The translations under genes were made by a program, and so were the position numbers. Positions 32,628 through 41,388 of a stretch of DNA of 55,063 nucleotides are shown here, in pieces. The notes under the pieces are model-generated. The model was not told where the DNA came from. It ran no database searches and saw only the letters and a list, made by a program, of their open reading frames with translations. The stretch covers positions 1-55,063 of the forward strand of contig RFGR01000051.1 in assembly GCA_003696625.1 (NCBI GenBank), given 5' to 3'. Numbering within the stretch: position 1 is the stretch's first letter; each line of letters starts with the position of its first letter. Origin of the DNA: Planctomycetota bacterium (GTDB lineage: Bacteria; Planctomycetota; UBA1135).

Positions 32628-33719
32628 TCAGCGCGGGCGCTGCGGCAGGACCCGCAGCCGCTCGATCTCGAGCACCTTCAGGCCCGGTCGGGACGAGGGC
32701 CGGTAGCGGCCGCGGACGGCCACCTCGCGGTCGGCGAACTCCTGGAGCCGGTAGCGCCCCTCGAGCGCCAGCACCGGCTGCTCACGCCCACCGGCGACGA
32801 TGACCCAGGGGGCCGCCGAGTAGACCCGCGGCCGGTACTCCAGCCAGCCGATCAGGGTGAAGCGATCGGCCGGAGCCTTCGGCTGGGCGGGACCGCTCTC
32901 CAGGCGCGCGGCGGCCGCCTCGGCCGCCACCGCCTCGCGGGCGTGCTTCATCTTCTCCGCCTCGACCTTCTCGGCCAGGGCCGCGGCCGCCCGGAGGGTC
33001 TCGAGCCGGTCCAGCCCGATCCGGGCCCGATCGACCCGGACGACGTCGTCGCTGGACCAGAGAACCGCGCCGAGGACCGCTTCGACCTCGTCCGCCAGCG
33101 CGGAGTCCCAGGGACCGGCGGCGAGCCGGGCCAGCTTCGCCTCGGCCTGGTCGAGGGCGGCGGCGTCCGGTTCCGGGGCCGGAGCCGCGGCCTCGGCGGC
33201 GACCGGTGCCAGCAGGGTGCGGCGGGCGGCGGCCCACTGGTCGGCCCAGCCGCTCGGTTCCGCGCCCAAGACCTCGAGGTCGGCCAAGCGGATCCAGCCG
33301 CCGAGGCGCTCCGGCGCCCGAACCTGGAGCCAGTCCCCCTTCTCGCCCAGGATGGCCACCTCATCCCCCTTCGCGAACTGGCCGACCGGGTAGCTCTCCG
33401 GGCCGGTCGAGGGTAACGGCCGCGCCCGGACGTGATCCGTGGTCAAGACGCCGCGGGCGCCCCGCCGTTCGACGTAGGTGCCGTACACCCAGACGACCAG
33501 CCCCCCGGGCACCTGGACCCGCGCCCAGGGTTCCCGCCGGGCGGTGATCCGGACCGGGGTTCCGGCCGGAAGCTCGGCCACCACCGGCATGCTCGGGTGG
33601 TGGAAGGAGCGGATGACCCCCTTTTCGGCGGCGATCCGGGCTGCCTCGACCGGCGGCGCGGCGGCGGGCTCCTGGGCCGGGAGGAGGGCGGGGAGACTCA
33701 GAGCGAGGAGGGTGAACAT
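32628..33719 (-). CDS. Secreted SH3-like domain protein
   Basis: Start MFTLLALSLPALLPAQEPAAAP; two SH3-type repeats (PAGTPVRITARREPWARVQVPGGLVVWVYGTYVE; FAKGDEVAILGEKGDWLQVRAPERLGGWI). Confidence 0.75.
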   Translation of the reverse strand: MFTLLALSLPALLPAQEPAAAPPVEAARIAAEKGVIRSFHHPSMPVVAELPAGTPVRITARREPWARVQVPGGLVVWVYGTYVERRGARGVLTTDHVRARPLPSTGPESYPVGQFAKGDEVAILGEKGDWLQVRAPERLGGWIRLADLEVLGAEPSGWADQWAAARRTLLAPVAAEAAAPAPEPDAAALDQAEAKLARLAAGPWDSALADEVEAVLGAVLWSSDDVVRVDRARIGLDRLETLRAAAALAEKVEAEKMKHAREAVAAEAAAARLESGPAQPKAPADRFTLIGWLEYRPRVYSAAPWVIVAGGREQPVLALEGRYRLQEFADREVAVRGRYRPSSRPGLKVLEIERLRVLPQRPR

Positions 33720-33772
33720 GACGGACGGGCCCGCACCGGGCACCTCTAGTCTGCCGCTCCGGTCGCGGCGGA

Positions 33773-35131
33773 TCAACGGGGAGCCCTTGTCTCGTCCTGC
33801 GTCGGCCAACGAAGCTGCCGCAGCCGCACGACCACCTCGGGGTGGAGGGGCTGTCCGCTCACGCCGTAAGCGGCGTAGCGGAGGCGCGGACCGCCCTCGA
33901 CCCCGAACTCGAAGCGGAGCAGGCCGAAATTCTCCTGCTGGACCAGGGTGCCCGGGACGCGGGCCGGCAGCTCGGCCGGGGGCGGGGTGCCGATCCCGGC
34001 CGCCAGCGGGCTGGAGCAGAACTCGTACAGCGGGTAACCGAGATCGCGGCCGACCAGCACCTCGCCGATGTGCCGGTCGCCGCTCAACAGGACCAGGCCG
34101 TCGATCCGCTGCCGCCGGACCAGGTCGAAGAGCCGCCGGCGGTCGCCCGGATAGGCCCACCAGCCCTCGAAGGAGTGATAGTCGGCCAGCACCTGGACCG
34201 GCGAGCAGAGCACCTTGAAGTCGGCGTCGCTCGCGGCCAGCACCTCCTCCAGCCAACGCCACTGGACCTCCCCGAACTGGGTCTTGAACCGGTCCGGCTC
34301 CTGTGCGGCCGGGTCGCGGTGGGAGCGCGAGTCGAGCAGGAAGAACTCGACCCGGCCGCGCCGGAAGCGGAACCAGACTCCGGGCTCGCCGCCGGTGCCG
34401 TAGCCGGGGTTGGCCCAGTAGCGGGTGAAGAGGCCGAGCGCGACGTCGCGGCCGCGCCAGGTCTTGTCGGCGTCGTTCGGGCCGTAGTCGTGGTCGTCCC
34501 AGACCGCGTAGTGCGCGGTGTGAGCGAGCAGCGGCTGCAGCGCGGGCAGCGCCCGCTGCAGCCGCCAACGGCGGGCCATCGCGGCCGGATCGAGCCACTC
34601 CTTCTCCGCCAGGGAGAAGTAGACGTCGTCGCCCAACCAGAGGAAGAGGTCCGGCCGCAAGCCATCCACCGCCTTCCAAATCGGCTGCGACGGATCCTCG
34701 CCCCAGTCGCCGGCGCAGGACCCGAAGGCCACCACCAGATCCTCGGCCCGGCCCGGCGGCGGCGGGGTCCGGAAGGCCTGTTCGTGAACGACCGGCACCG
34801 GGCCCTCGGGGCGGACGATCCGGTACTCGTACCGCCGCCCCGGCGCCAGGCCGGGGACCTCGAGCACCCCGGCCAGGTCCTCCTCCGGCACCAGGACCGT
34901 GCGAGCCGGCCGCCCGTCGTGCCAGCGGGCCCGCACCCACTCGCCGCCTTCTTCCCGCACCTCGACCCATGCCCAGCCCGGAGTCCGGGCCTGAACCCAG
35001 ATCCGGGCCCGGTCCGGGCCGACGTGGCCGACCATCGGGCCGGCCGCCAGCGGCGCGACCGGGGCCGCCGCCGGCTGCTGGACCGGAGACGACCAGAAGA
35101 GCGGAAGGAGGAGGACGGGGAGGGGCGCCAC
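33773..35131 (-). CDS. PhoD-like alkaline phosphatase/metallophosphatase
   Basis: FGSCAGDWG, LFLWLGDDVYF, AVWDDHDYGPNDADKTW, LLSGDRHIGEV; GTG start. Confidence 0.92.
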   Translation of the reverse strand: MAPLPVLLLPLFWSSPVQQPAAAPVAPLAAGPMVGHVGPDRARIWVQARTPGWAWVEVREEGGEWVRARWHDGRPARTVLVPEEDLAGVLEVPGLAPGRRYEYRIVRPEGPVPVVHEQAFRTPPPPGRAEDLVVAFGSCAGDWGEDPSQPIWKAVDGLRPDLFLWLGDDVYFSLAEKEWLDPAAMARRWRLQRALPALQPLLAHTAHYAVWDDHDYGPNDADKTWRGRDVALGLFTRYWANPGYGTGGEPGVWFRFRRGRVEFFLLDSRSHRDPAAQEPDRFKTQFGEVQWRWLEEVLAASDADFKVLCSPVQVLADYHSFEGWWAYPGDRRRLFDLVRRQRIDGLVLLSGDRHIGEVLVGRDLGYPLYEFCSSPLAAGIGTPPPAELPARVPGTLVQQENFGLLRFEFGVEGGPRLRYAAYGVSGQPLHPEVVVRLRQLRWPTQDETRAPR

Positions 35132-35143
35132 CCCTCTATTCTT

Positions 35144-36106
35144 TCAGCGCGCCCGGCCGCCGCTCTGCCGCCACCAGGTCGCCAGCCGGTCAGGCCAGCC
35201 CGCGCCGAGGGCGGCGGCGGCGATCTCGGCGGTCCGTTCCGGCGAGGGCGCGTAGCGGCCGCCCAGGCCCTGGCGGGCCCGGGCGGAATCCGCCGCCAGG
35301 GCCTCGAGCAGGGCCCGGAAGGCGGCTGGCTCGGCCACCAGCCCCCAGCGGGCGAAGGCGAAGGCGTCCAGGGCCGGCCCGTCCTGCCAGGGCCGGGCGG
35401 AATAGGCGAAGAGGGGCTCCGGGTCGGCCGCCAGGGCGGCGACCCGAGCCGCCGCCGCCGGCCGCCAGGCGGCGTGGGAGGCCGAGGCGACGAAACCCTC
35501 CCGATACCAGGGCGCCCAGACCTCGCCCCGGACTTCGTCCTCGACCGCGCAGGCGATGCCTTCGGCCAGCCAGAGCGGGAGCTGGTCGTAGCGGCGGGCG
35601 AGTTCGAGGTGGGACAGGTTGTGGAGCAGGGCGTGGTCGGCCCGGGCCTCCTTCTGGATCCGGCGGTCGTGGCGATAGACGGTAAGGAGCGGCCGGTAGA
35701 GGGTGAACCCGGTCCCGGGGCGGATCCCTTCGATCCAATCGGCCCGTGCGGGATCGGCGGCGGCGACCCGGTCGCAGAGTCTTTCCCAGTTTCGGTCCTT
35801 GCGCAGGAGGACGGCCGGCAGGACGGCCGTCGTCGGCTCGACCGGCGGACCCAGGACGCGGTCGAGCAGGGCCAAGCCCTTCTCCGCCGCCGCCAGGGCC
35901 TTGCCCGCCTCCCGGCTCGAAAAGTCGGTGTAGAGCACGATCCGTCCGTGGGCTCCCTCCCGGCGCTTGAGCCGGGACGGTCCGTCGAGCCAAGCGGTCA
36001 GCTCGGCCTCGAGGCGGGCGGCCGCCGCCGCCACCGCTTCGTCCACGGTCGGCGCGGCCGGTTCCTGGACCGGAGCCGGGAGGAGCAGGGGCAGGAGGAG
36101 GAGCAT
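35144..36106 (-). CDS. Secreted gluzincin-like (peptidase MA-like) protein with altered catalytic motif
   Basis: Signal peptide, LLHNLSHLELARRYDQLPLWLAEGIACAVEDE, i.e. HxxxH...WLxEG with Asn replacing catalytic Glu. Confidence 0.75.
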   Translation of the reverse strand: MLLLLPLLLPAPVQEPAAPTVDEAVAAAAARLEAELTAWLDGPSRLKRREGAHGRIVLYTDFSSREAGKALAAAEKGLALLDRVLGPPVEPTTAVLPAVLLRKDRNWERLCDRVAAADPARADWIEGIRPGTGFTLYRPLLTVYRHDRRIQKEARADHALLHNLSHLELARRYDQLPLWLAEGIACAVEDEVRGEVWAPWYREGFVASASHAAWRPAAAARVAALAADPEPLFAYSARPWQDGPALDAFAFARWGLVAEPAAFRALLEALAADSARARQGLGGRYAPSPERTAEIAAAALGAGWPDRLATWWRQSGGRAR

Positions 36107-36162
36107 GGCGGCGCCCGAGAAATACCCGGACCGCCGGCCGGCGTTGCCCGAAATCCGCGCCG

Positions 36163-38454
36163 CTAGCCCCCCATCGCCTCGCGGAGGCGGGCCTCGATCT
36201 CGGCGGAGCGGCGGTGGATCTCCTCCAGGTCGGCCTCCGCTTCGGCGCCGGCGCCGGCCGCCGCCTCGGCCTCGAGCAGCCGCAACCGGCGCGCCTCCTC
36301 GAGCAGGTTCGAGATCGGGTCCTCCGCCTCCCGGGTCGGGATCAGCGCCCGGGTCCGCTCGATCAGGTCGCGCAGCTCCAGCACCTGCGGATCAGCCGGC
36401 AGCTCCCGCGCCAGCCGGGCGGCCTCCTCCCGCAGTCGGTCGAAGGAATCCCCGCGCGCCCAGAAGCTCCGGCGCAGGACCTCGGCGAACTGGGCCGCGA
36501 CCAGGGCCAGGCGCAGCCGCGGCGGCGCCATCTCGAAGCGGCTCCAGCCCTGGGACCGCCGCAGTTCCCCCGCCAGCTCGACCGCTCGGTCGCTCCCGTC
36601 CGGAAGCCAGCGCAGCCGGACCCGGGCCAGCCAGGGGTCGCCGGCCGCCTCGGACCGGGCCTCGATCTCGTACAGCGCGACCACCTCCTGGCCGGCGCCG
36701 ATCTCGCCGGCGTCGGCGGCGTCGTTGCGGAAGTCGGTCCCGGCCGGGGCGCGGTTCTCGTAGCCGAGCTGGCGCCAGGTGCGGACCGCTTCCGGGTTGA
36801 ACTCGACCTGCACCTTCACCTCGCGGGCGATCGTCGGCAGGACTCCGGTGAAGCCCTCGACCAGGACGCGCTCGGCCTCGGCGAAGTCGTCGACGTAGTG
36901 GCAGGAACCGTCCCCTTCGTCGGCCAGGCGCTCGAGGAAGACGTCGTTGTGGTCGCCGACGCCGACGGCGATGGCGGTCAGGTCGATGTCCCGCGCGGCA
37001 CCGGTACGGATCCGGGCCAGGATCCGGCTCTGGTCGGTCCCGCCGGTGTTGGCGACCCCGTCCGAGCAGAGGACGACCCGGTTCACCGCGCCCGCCCGAT
37101 AGGCGCGCTCGGCCAGCTCGTAGCCGAGCAGCAGGCCGGCTTCGGCGAGGGTCGAGCCGCCGGTCTCCAGGCTCCGGAGCGCCTCGCGGATCCGCCGGCG
37201 CTCGGAGCCGGGGGTCGGCTCGAGGACGAGAGGGGCGCGCTCCTCGAAGGCGACCACGCCGACGGTGTCGTCGTCGCGGAGCTGGTCGACGAGCCGTTCG
37301 AGAGCGCGGCGGACCAGCTCGATCCGGCCGCCGTCGGCCATCGGGCCCCTGCGGTCGATCACGAACACCAGGTTGAGCGGCCTGCGGGCCGGCGGCGAAA
37401 CCTCGCGCGCCTTGAGGCCGACCCGGAGCATCGTCCGATCGCCGCCGCTGAAGGGCGACGGGGTCAGGGCCAGGTCCAGCGCGAAATCCCCCTCGCTCGG
37501 GGGCGCCAGGCCGTGACGGAAGGAGTTGACGAACTCTTCGGTCCGCACCGCCTCCTTCGGCGGCAGGAAGCCGTCGAGCAGGTAGCCTCGACAGAGGCCG
37601 TAGCCGGCGGTGTCGACGTCGGCGGCGAAGCTGCTGACCGGTTCCTCGGCCGCGGCCACGGCCGGGTTGTCGCCATAGAAGCGGAAGAACAGGTCGCGCG
37701 GCCGCTCGTCCGGCAGCCGCCGGAGGTAGTGGCGGAAGACCGCCTCGCCGGTCCAGCGGCGGCCATAGCCGTCGACCACGCTCAACCGGCCGAGGCGGTC
37801 GGCGGCCGTTCCGGCCGCCGCCGGGCGGAGCGCTTCCGGCTGGGCCGCGGCCGCCGCCTCGGCGCCGCCGCCGGAGGCGAAGGACCGCGGTCGGGCGGCA
37901 GCCTGCCGGTGGCTCTTCCGGTCGGCGACGACCGCCTCCCGACGTCCGCGCCGGGTCTCGGCCGGCGGCGGCGGCGGCACCGAGTCGCCGGGCCGCAGGA
38001 ACCGGGCGCCGGCCGCCGGGGAGCGATCCCGATCCGGCGTCGGCGCCGCCGGCGCCGCGACCGCAGCCTCTTCGCCGGACGCGGCCGCCGGCCCACGGAG
38101 GGCCCGGTCGCCCGCCCACCAGGAGGCGCCGGCCACCGCGGCCAGCGCCGCCGCCCACTTCAGGGCCGCCGGCAACCGGAGGAGGCCGCCGCGCCGGCGG
38201 CCGCCGACGGCCGCCGCCCGGCGGAGTTCAGCCCGGCGCTCGGCGCCCAGCCGGGGAGCGCCCGAGGTGGAGGCGCGGAGGGCCGTGATCACGGCCTCGA
38301 GTTCGGCCCGACGGTTCTGCAGAGCCGGGTCGGCCGCCACCGCGCGGTCGATCTCCGCCGCCTCGTCCGGGGTCAGCTCGCCGAGCAGGCGGGCGGTCAG
38401 GCGGGCCTCGAGCCCGGTCGGCGGCAGGCGGTGCGGATCTTCGGATCGGGTCAT
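36163..38454 (-). CDS. YfbK-type VWA domain protein with N-terminal anti-sigma-like region and one TM helix
   Basis: N-terminus LTARLLGELTPDEAAEIDRAVAADPALQ; TM LPAALKWAAALAAVAGASWWAG; VWA region LNLVFVIDRRGPMADGGRIELVRRALERLVDQLRDDDTVGVVAF...VVLCSDGVANTGG. Confidence 0.88.
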   Translation of the reverse strand: MTRSEDPHRLPPTGLEARLTARLLGELTPDEAAEIDRAVAADPALQNRRAELEAVITALRASTSGAPRLGAERRAELRRAAAVGGRRRGGLLRLPAALKWAAALAAVAGASWWAGDRALRGPAAASGEEAAVAAPAAPTPDRDRSPAAGARFLRPGDSVPPPPPAETRRGRREAVVADRKSHRQAAARPRSFASGGGAEAAAAAQPEALRPAAAGTAADRLGRLSVVDGYGRRWTGEAVFRHYLRRLPDERPRDLFFRFYGDNPAVAAAEEPVSSFAADVDTAGYGLCRGYLLDGFLPPKEAVRTEEFVNSFRHGLAPPSEGDFALDLALTPSPFSGGDRTMLRVGLKAREVSPPARRPLNLVFVIDRRGPMADGGRIELVRRALERLVDQLRDDDTVGVVAFEERAPLVLEPTPGSERRRIREALRSLETGGSTLAEAGLLLGYELAERAYRAGAVNRVVLCSDGVANTGGTDQSRILARIRTGAARDIDLTAIAVGVGDHNDVFLERLADEGDGSCHYVDDFAEAERVLVEGFTGVLPTIAREVKVQVEFNPEAVRTWRQLGYENRAPAGTDFRNDAADAGEIGAGQEVVALYEIEARSEAAGDPWLARVRLRWLPDGSDRAVELAGELRRSQGWSRFEMAPPRLRLALVAAQFAEVLRRSFWARGDSFDRLREEAARLARELPADPQVLELRDLIERTRALIPTREAEDPISNLLEEARRLRLLEAEAAAGAGAEAEADLEEIHRRSAEIEARLREAMGG

Positions 38455-38457
38455 CGT

Positions 38458-39027
38458 TCAGCCCTCCAGGGCCTCCGCCGCCCGCAGACGGTCGCAGAGC
38501 CGTCCGAGCGCCTGATGGATCAACCAGCCGACGGTGCCGGCGGCGAGTCCGGTGACCTCGGCGATCTGTCGGTAACTCAGGCCCTCGCCCACCTTGAGGA
38601 GCAGGATCTCGCGCTCGCGCAGCGGCAGGCGTCCGAGTTCGCGGTCGACCAGGTCCGCCAGCTCGCCGGCTTCGACCCGGTCCGCCGGGCCGGGAGCCGC
38701 CGCCGGAGGGCTCAGCCTCTCCCGCCGCCGATTCTCGCGTGCGTCCGTCTTCATCGCGTCGAGACAGAGGTTGCGGCAGACTCGGAACAACCAGGGGCCG
38801 AGGTCCCCGTCGCTGCCGATCTCCGGGGGCCGCCGGATGAGACGCAGGAAGCACTCCTGGACCACGTCCTCGGCCGCCACCGCGGACCGCAGCAGCGACC
38901 CGGAGAAGCGGAGCAGGGGTCCCTGCCAGCGCTCGACCAGGTCCGCGAAGGCCGCCGCTTCGCCGCCTTGGAACCGGGCCAGCAGGCGGCCGTCCGGGTC
39001 GGCGGAAGCGCCGGTCCTGCCTCTCAT
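38458..39027 (-). CDS. ECF-family RNA polymerase sigma factor
   Basis: Sigma-70 r2 (AAEDVVQECFLRLIR, LGPWLFRVCRNLCLDAMK) and r4 (LPLREREILLLKVGEGLSYRQIAEVTGLAAGTVGWLIHQAL). Confidence 0.93.
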   Translation of the reverse strand: MRGRTGASADPDGRLLARFQGGEAAAFADLVERWQGPLLRFSGSLLRSAVAAEDVVQECFLRLIRRPPEIGSDGDLGPWLFRVCRNLCLDAMKTDARENRRRERLSPPAAAPGPADRVEAGELADLVDRELGRLPLREREILLLKVGEGLSYRQIAEVTGLAAGTVGWLIHQALGRLCDRLRAAEALEG

Positions 39028-39067
39028 GTCCGGAAGACGACGCCGGGCGGCCGTTCTTGGCGGAAGA

Positions 39068-40309
39068 TCACCGCCGCCGGCGGGACGCCTTCCCCGGCGA
39101 CAGTCCGTGGCGGGCGTAGACCGCGTCCCGGTAGTCCAGGATCCGCCGGACGTAGGCGCGCTTCTCCAGGTACGGGCCGGGGAAAAAGCTGCGCTTGAAA
39201 CCGTAGACCAGCAGGTCGGCGAGCTGGTGCGGGTCGAGCCGGAAGGCCGCCACCGCCTTGGCGATCTCGGCGCTGACGGTGGTCCGGCTGACCAGTCGGT
39301 TGTCGGTGCAAATGGTCGCCGACAGCCGGTTGCGGACCATCTCCCGGAAGGGGTGGCGGCGCAGCTCGCCGAGCCGGGGGATCGTCTGCTGGTTCGAGGT
39401 CAGGCAGACCTCGATCGTGATCCGGCGCTCGGCGATGTACTGGACCAGCCGCTCGACGTAGGCGGCCCGGTCGCGGATCGAGCGGTCCTGGATCCGGCCG
39501 CGCGAGAACAGCCAGGTGCCGTGGCCGATCCGGTCGGCGTGGCAGTCGGTGATCGCCTGGAAGATCGATTCCGGCCCGTAGTCCTCGCCGGCGTGGACGG
39601 TCTTGCCGAGGAAGGCCTGGTGGGCGAGTTGATAGGCGCGGCGGTGGTCCTCGGCCGGGTAGCCGCGCTCCTGGCCGGCCAGGTCGACGCCGACCACCGG
39701 CACCCCGTGCTCGTCCCGGGCGCGCAGGCTGGCGCGGACGAGCGCCTCCGAGGCGATCCCGAACACCTGCTCGCGCGGCAGGTCCGACAGGGCCTCGAGC
39801 AGGTCGGAGTAGGTCCGGGAGAAGCCGGCGGCGAAGAAGCGCAGGGCGCAGACGACGATGCCGGCGCGGAACGACGGCTCGTCGCCGGTGCGGACCTCGC
39901 GCCGCCGGTTGAACTCGCGCTCGCCGCGCTCGAGGCCGCGCGCCACCGCCTTGAGTACCTCGACCAGCCCGAAACCGGGCCGCGAGTGCAGCTGGGGCGC
40001 GAAGCGAACCTCGATGTAGCGCACCCCTTCGGCCTGGTTGTCCAGGCACAGCTCGTAGGCCGCCCGCTCCAGGCTCTCGCCGTCCTGGAGCACGGCGCAG
40101 GTCAGGGCGAAGCCGCGCAGGTACTCGGGCAGGTCGGCGTAGCGTTCCTTGAAGACCGTCCGCATCAGGCCGCGCTCGCTCCGGGCCGGCAGGCGGACAC
40201 CCCGCTCGGCCGCCAGTTCGAGCAGGGTGGCGGGCCGCAGCGAGCCGTCCAGGTGCAGGTGGAGGTCGGACTTGGGCAGTTCGCGCAGCAGGTCGGGAGT
40301 GAGCCACAT
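39068..40309 (-). CDS. Adenosine deaminase family protein
   Basis: LPKSDLHLHLDGSLRP, TVHAGEDYGPESI, RIGHGTWL, TICTDNRLVSRTTVSAEI. Confidence 0.93.
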   Translation of the reverse strand: MWLTPDLLRELPKSDLHLHLDGSLRPATLLELAAERGVRLPARSERGLMRTVFKERYADLPEYLRGFALTCAVLQDGESLERAAYELCLDNQAEGVRYIEVRFAPQLHSRPGFGLVEVLKAVARGLERGEREFNRRREVRTGDEPSFRAGIVVCALRFFAAGFSRTYSDLLEALSDLPREQVFGIASEALVRASLRARDEHGVPVVGVDLAGQERGYPAEDHRRAYQLAHQAFLGKTVHAGEDYGPESIFQAITDCHADRIGHGTWLFSRGRIQDRSIRDRAAYVERLVQYIAERRITIEVCLTSNQQTIPRLGELRRHPFREMVRNRLSATICTDNRLVSRTTVSAEIAKAVAAFRLDPHQLADLLVYGFKRSFFPGPYLEKRAYVRRILDYRDAVYARHGLSPGKASRRRR

Positions 40310-40317
40310 GCGCCACC

Positions 40318-40323
40318 ACTCTA
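40318..40323 (-). promoter_or_regulatory. -10-like TAGAGT, 8 nt before adenosine deaminase ATG
   Basis: Minus strand TAGAGT-ggtggcgc-ATG. Confidence 0.55.
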
Positions 40324-40327
40324 GACT
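40322..40327 (+). promoter_or_regulatory. -10-like TAGACT, 17 nt before HAD gene ATG; overlaps the divergent -10
   Basis: TAGACT-ggccgcccccagcgagg-ATG. Confidence 0.5.
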
Positions 40328-40344
40328 GGCCGCCCCCAGCGAGG

Positions 40345-41388
40345 ATGGCCGCCGACCTCCACCGCCGCGTCGAGGAGCTCCAGGATCCCTGGCTGCTCCC
40401 GTTCCGCTTCGTCGATCTCACTCCGGAACTGTCGCGGGCGCACTGGGCTGTGGTCGAGGAGGACGGCACCCTGAGCCGCCCGAGCGGCGCCTACGGCGCG
40501 GCCGAACGGGAGGTCGCGGCCGCCGGACCGCCGCCGGGCCGGCGGTTCGCCTGGGCGGTCGCGGCCCGGGTGCGCGGCCGCGAGCACCTGCTGGCCACCG
40601 ACTCCTTCGCCGAGGAGCCGGCCCGCCGTTGGCTGGCCGGCGCCGCCGGGGACGACGCCGGCTGGCTGCTGCGGATCGAGCGGCGTTCGGATACGGTCGA
40701 GGTCCGGCTCCGGCGCGGCCCCGAGCCCGTCCTGCCCCGCCCGCCGATGCCGGCGGCGGTCGACCTGCTCTGCGATCTCGGGATGGTCCTCTGCCGCTTC
40801 GAGCGCGCCGCCTTCGCCCGCCACTTCCGGGTCGTCTACGGCCGGGAGCTGCCCGCCGCCGCCGCGGCCTGGATCGCCGAGCGGCGCCCCGCCTTCGAGG
40901 CCGGCGATCTGGACGAGGACGCCTTCGCCGCCGGGCTCCTGCCCCGCCTCGGCCTGGCGCCGCCCGACCGACCGGCGATCGAGCGCCTCTGGGGCTCGAT
41001 CTTCAGCCCCAAGCGCTCCACCGTGGCCTTCCTTCGCGCCCTCGCCGCCCACCCCGGGGTGGAACTCGTCGTGGTCAGCAACACCGACCCGTGGGCGCTG
41101 CGCGGCTGCCGGGAACTCCTCGGCCTTGAGGACCTACTCGAGGGAGCGGCCGCCTCCTTCCAGCCCGGGGTGCGGCCGAAAGGCGAGGGCGACTCCCTCT
41201 GGCGCCGCGCCCGGGCGGTGGCCGCCGCCCGCCGGGGCGCCGCGGCCGACCTGGTGGTGGCGGTCGACGACGTCCGCAGCTACCTGCACCAAGCCCGCCG
41301 GGGCGGCGCCGCCGACGCCGTCGTCCACTACCGCGGCTACCCGCAGCTCCGCTTCGAGCTGGAACGGCTCGGCCTCCGGACCGGCTAG
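40345..41388 (+). CDS. HAD-like hydrolase with extra N-terminal domain
   Basis: Motif I-like LLCDLGMVLCRFE, motif II VVVSNTDPW, VAVDDV motif IV-like; about 130 aa N-terminal region. Confidence 0.75.
   Translation: MAADLHRRVEELQDPWLLPFRFVDLTPELSRAHWAVVEEDGTLSRPSGAYGAAEREVAAAGPPPGRRFAWAVAARVRGREHLLATDSFAEEPARRWLAGAAGDDAGWLLRIERRSDTVEVRLRRGPEPVLPRPPMPAAVDLLCDLGMVLCRFERAAFARHFRVVYGRELPAAAAAWIAERRPAFEAGDLDEDAFAAGLLPRLGLAPPDRPAIERLWGSIFSPKRSTVAFLRALAAHPGVELVVVSNTDPWALRGCRELLGLEDLLEGAAASFQPGVRPKGEGDSLWRRARAVAAARRGAAADLVVAVDDVRSYLHQARRGGAADAVVHYRGYPQLRFELERLGLRTG

Noticed and set aside
32628-34970. 780-aa minus ORF joining the SH3 protein to upstream sequence
   Set aside because: The part upstream of ATG 33719 is an out-of-frame reading of the PhoD-like gene; the signal peptide marks the true start.
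39028-39060. Possible ECF autoregulatory promoter (GAAC...CGTC) upstream of the sigma gene
   Set aside because: Spacing between GAAC and CGTC is about 10 nt, too short for a typical ECF -35/-10 arrangement of about 16 nt.
39260-39330. TDN instead of TDD near the adenosine deaminase active site as a loss-of-function mark
   Set aside because: I recall TDNR-type sequences in other adenosine deaminase family members, so this looks like a subfamily feature rather than inactivation.
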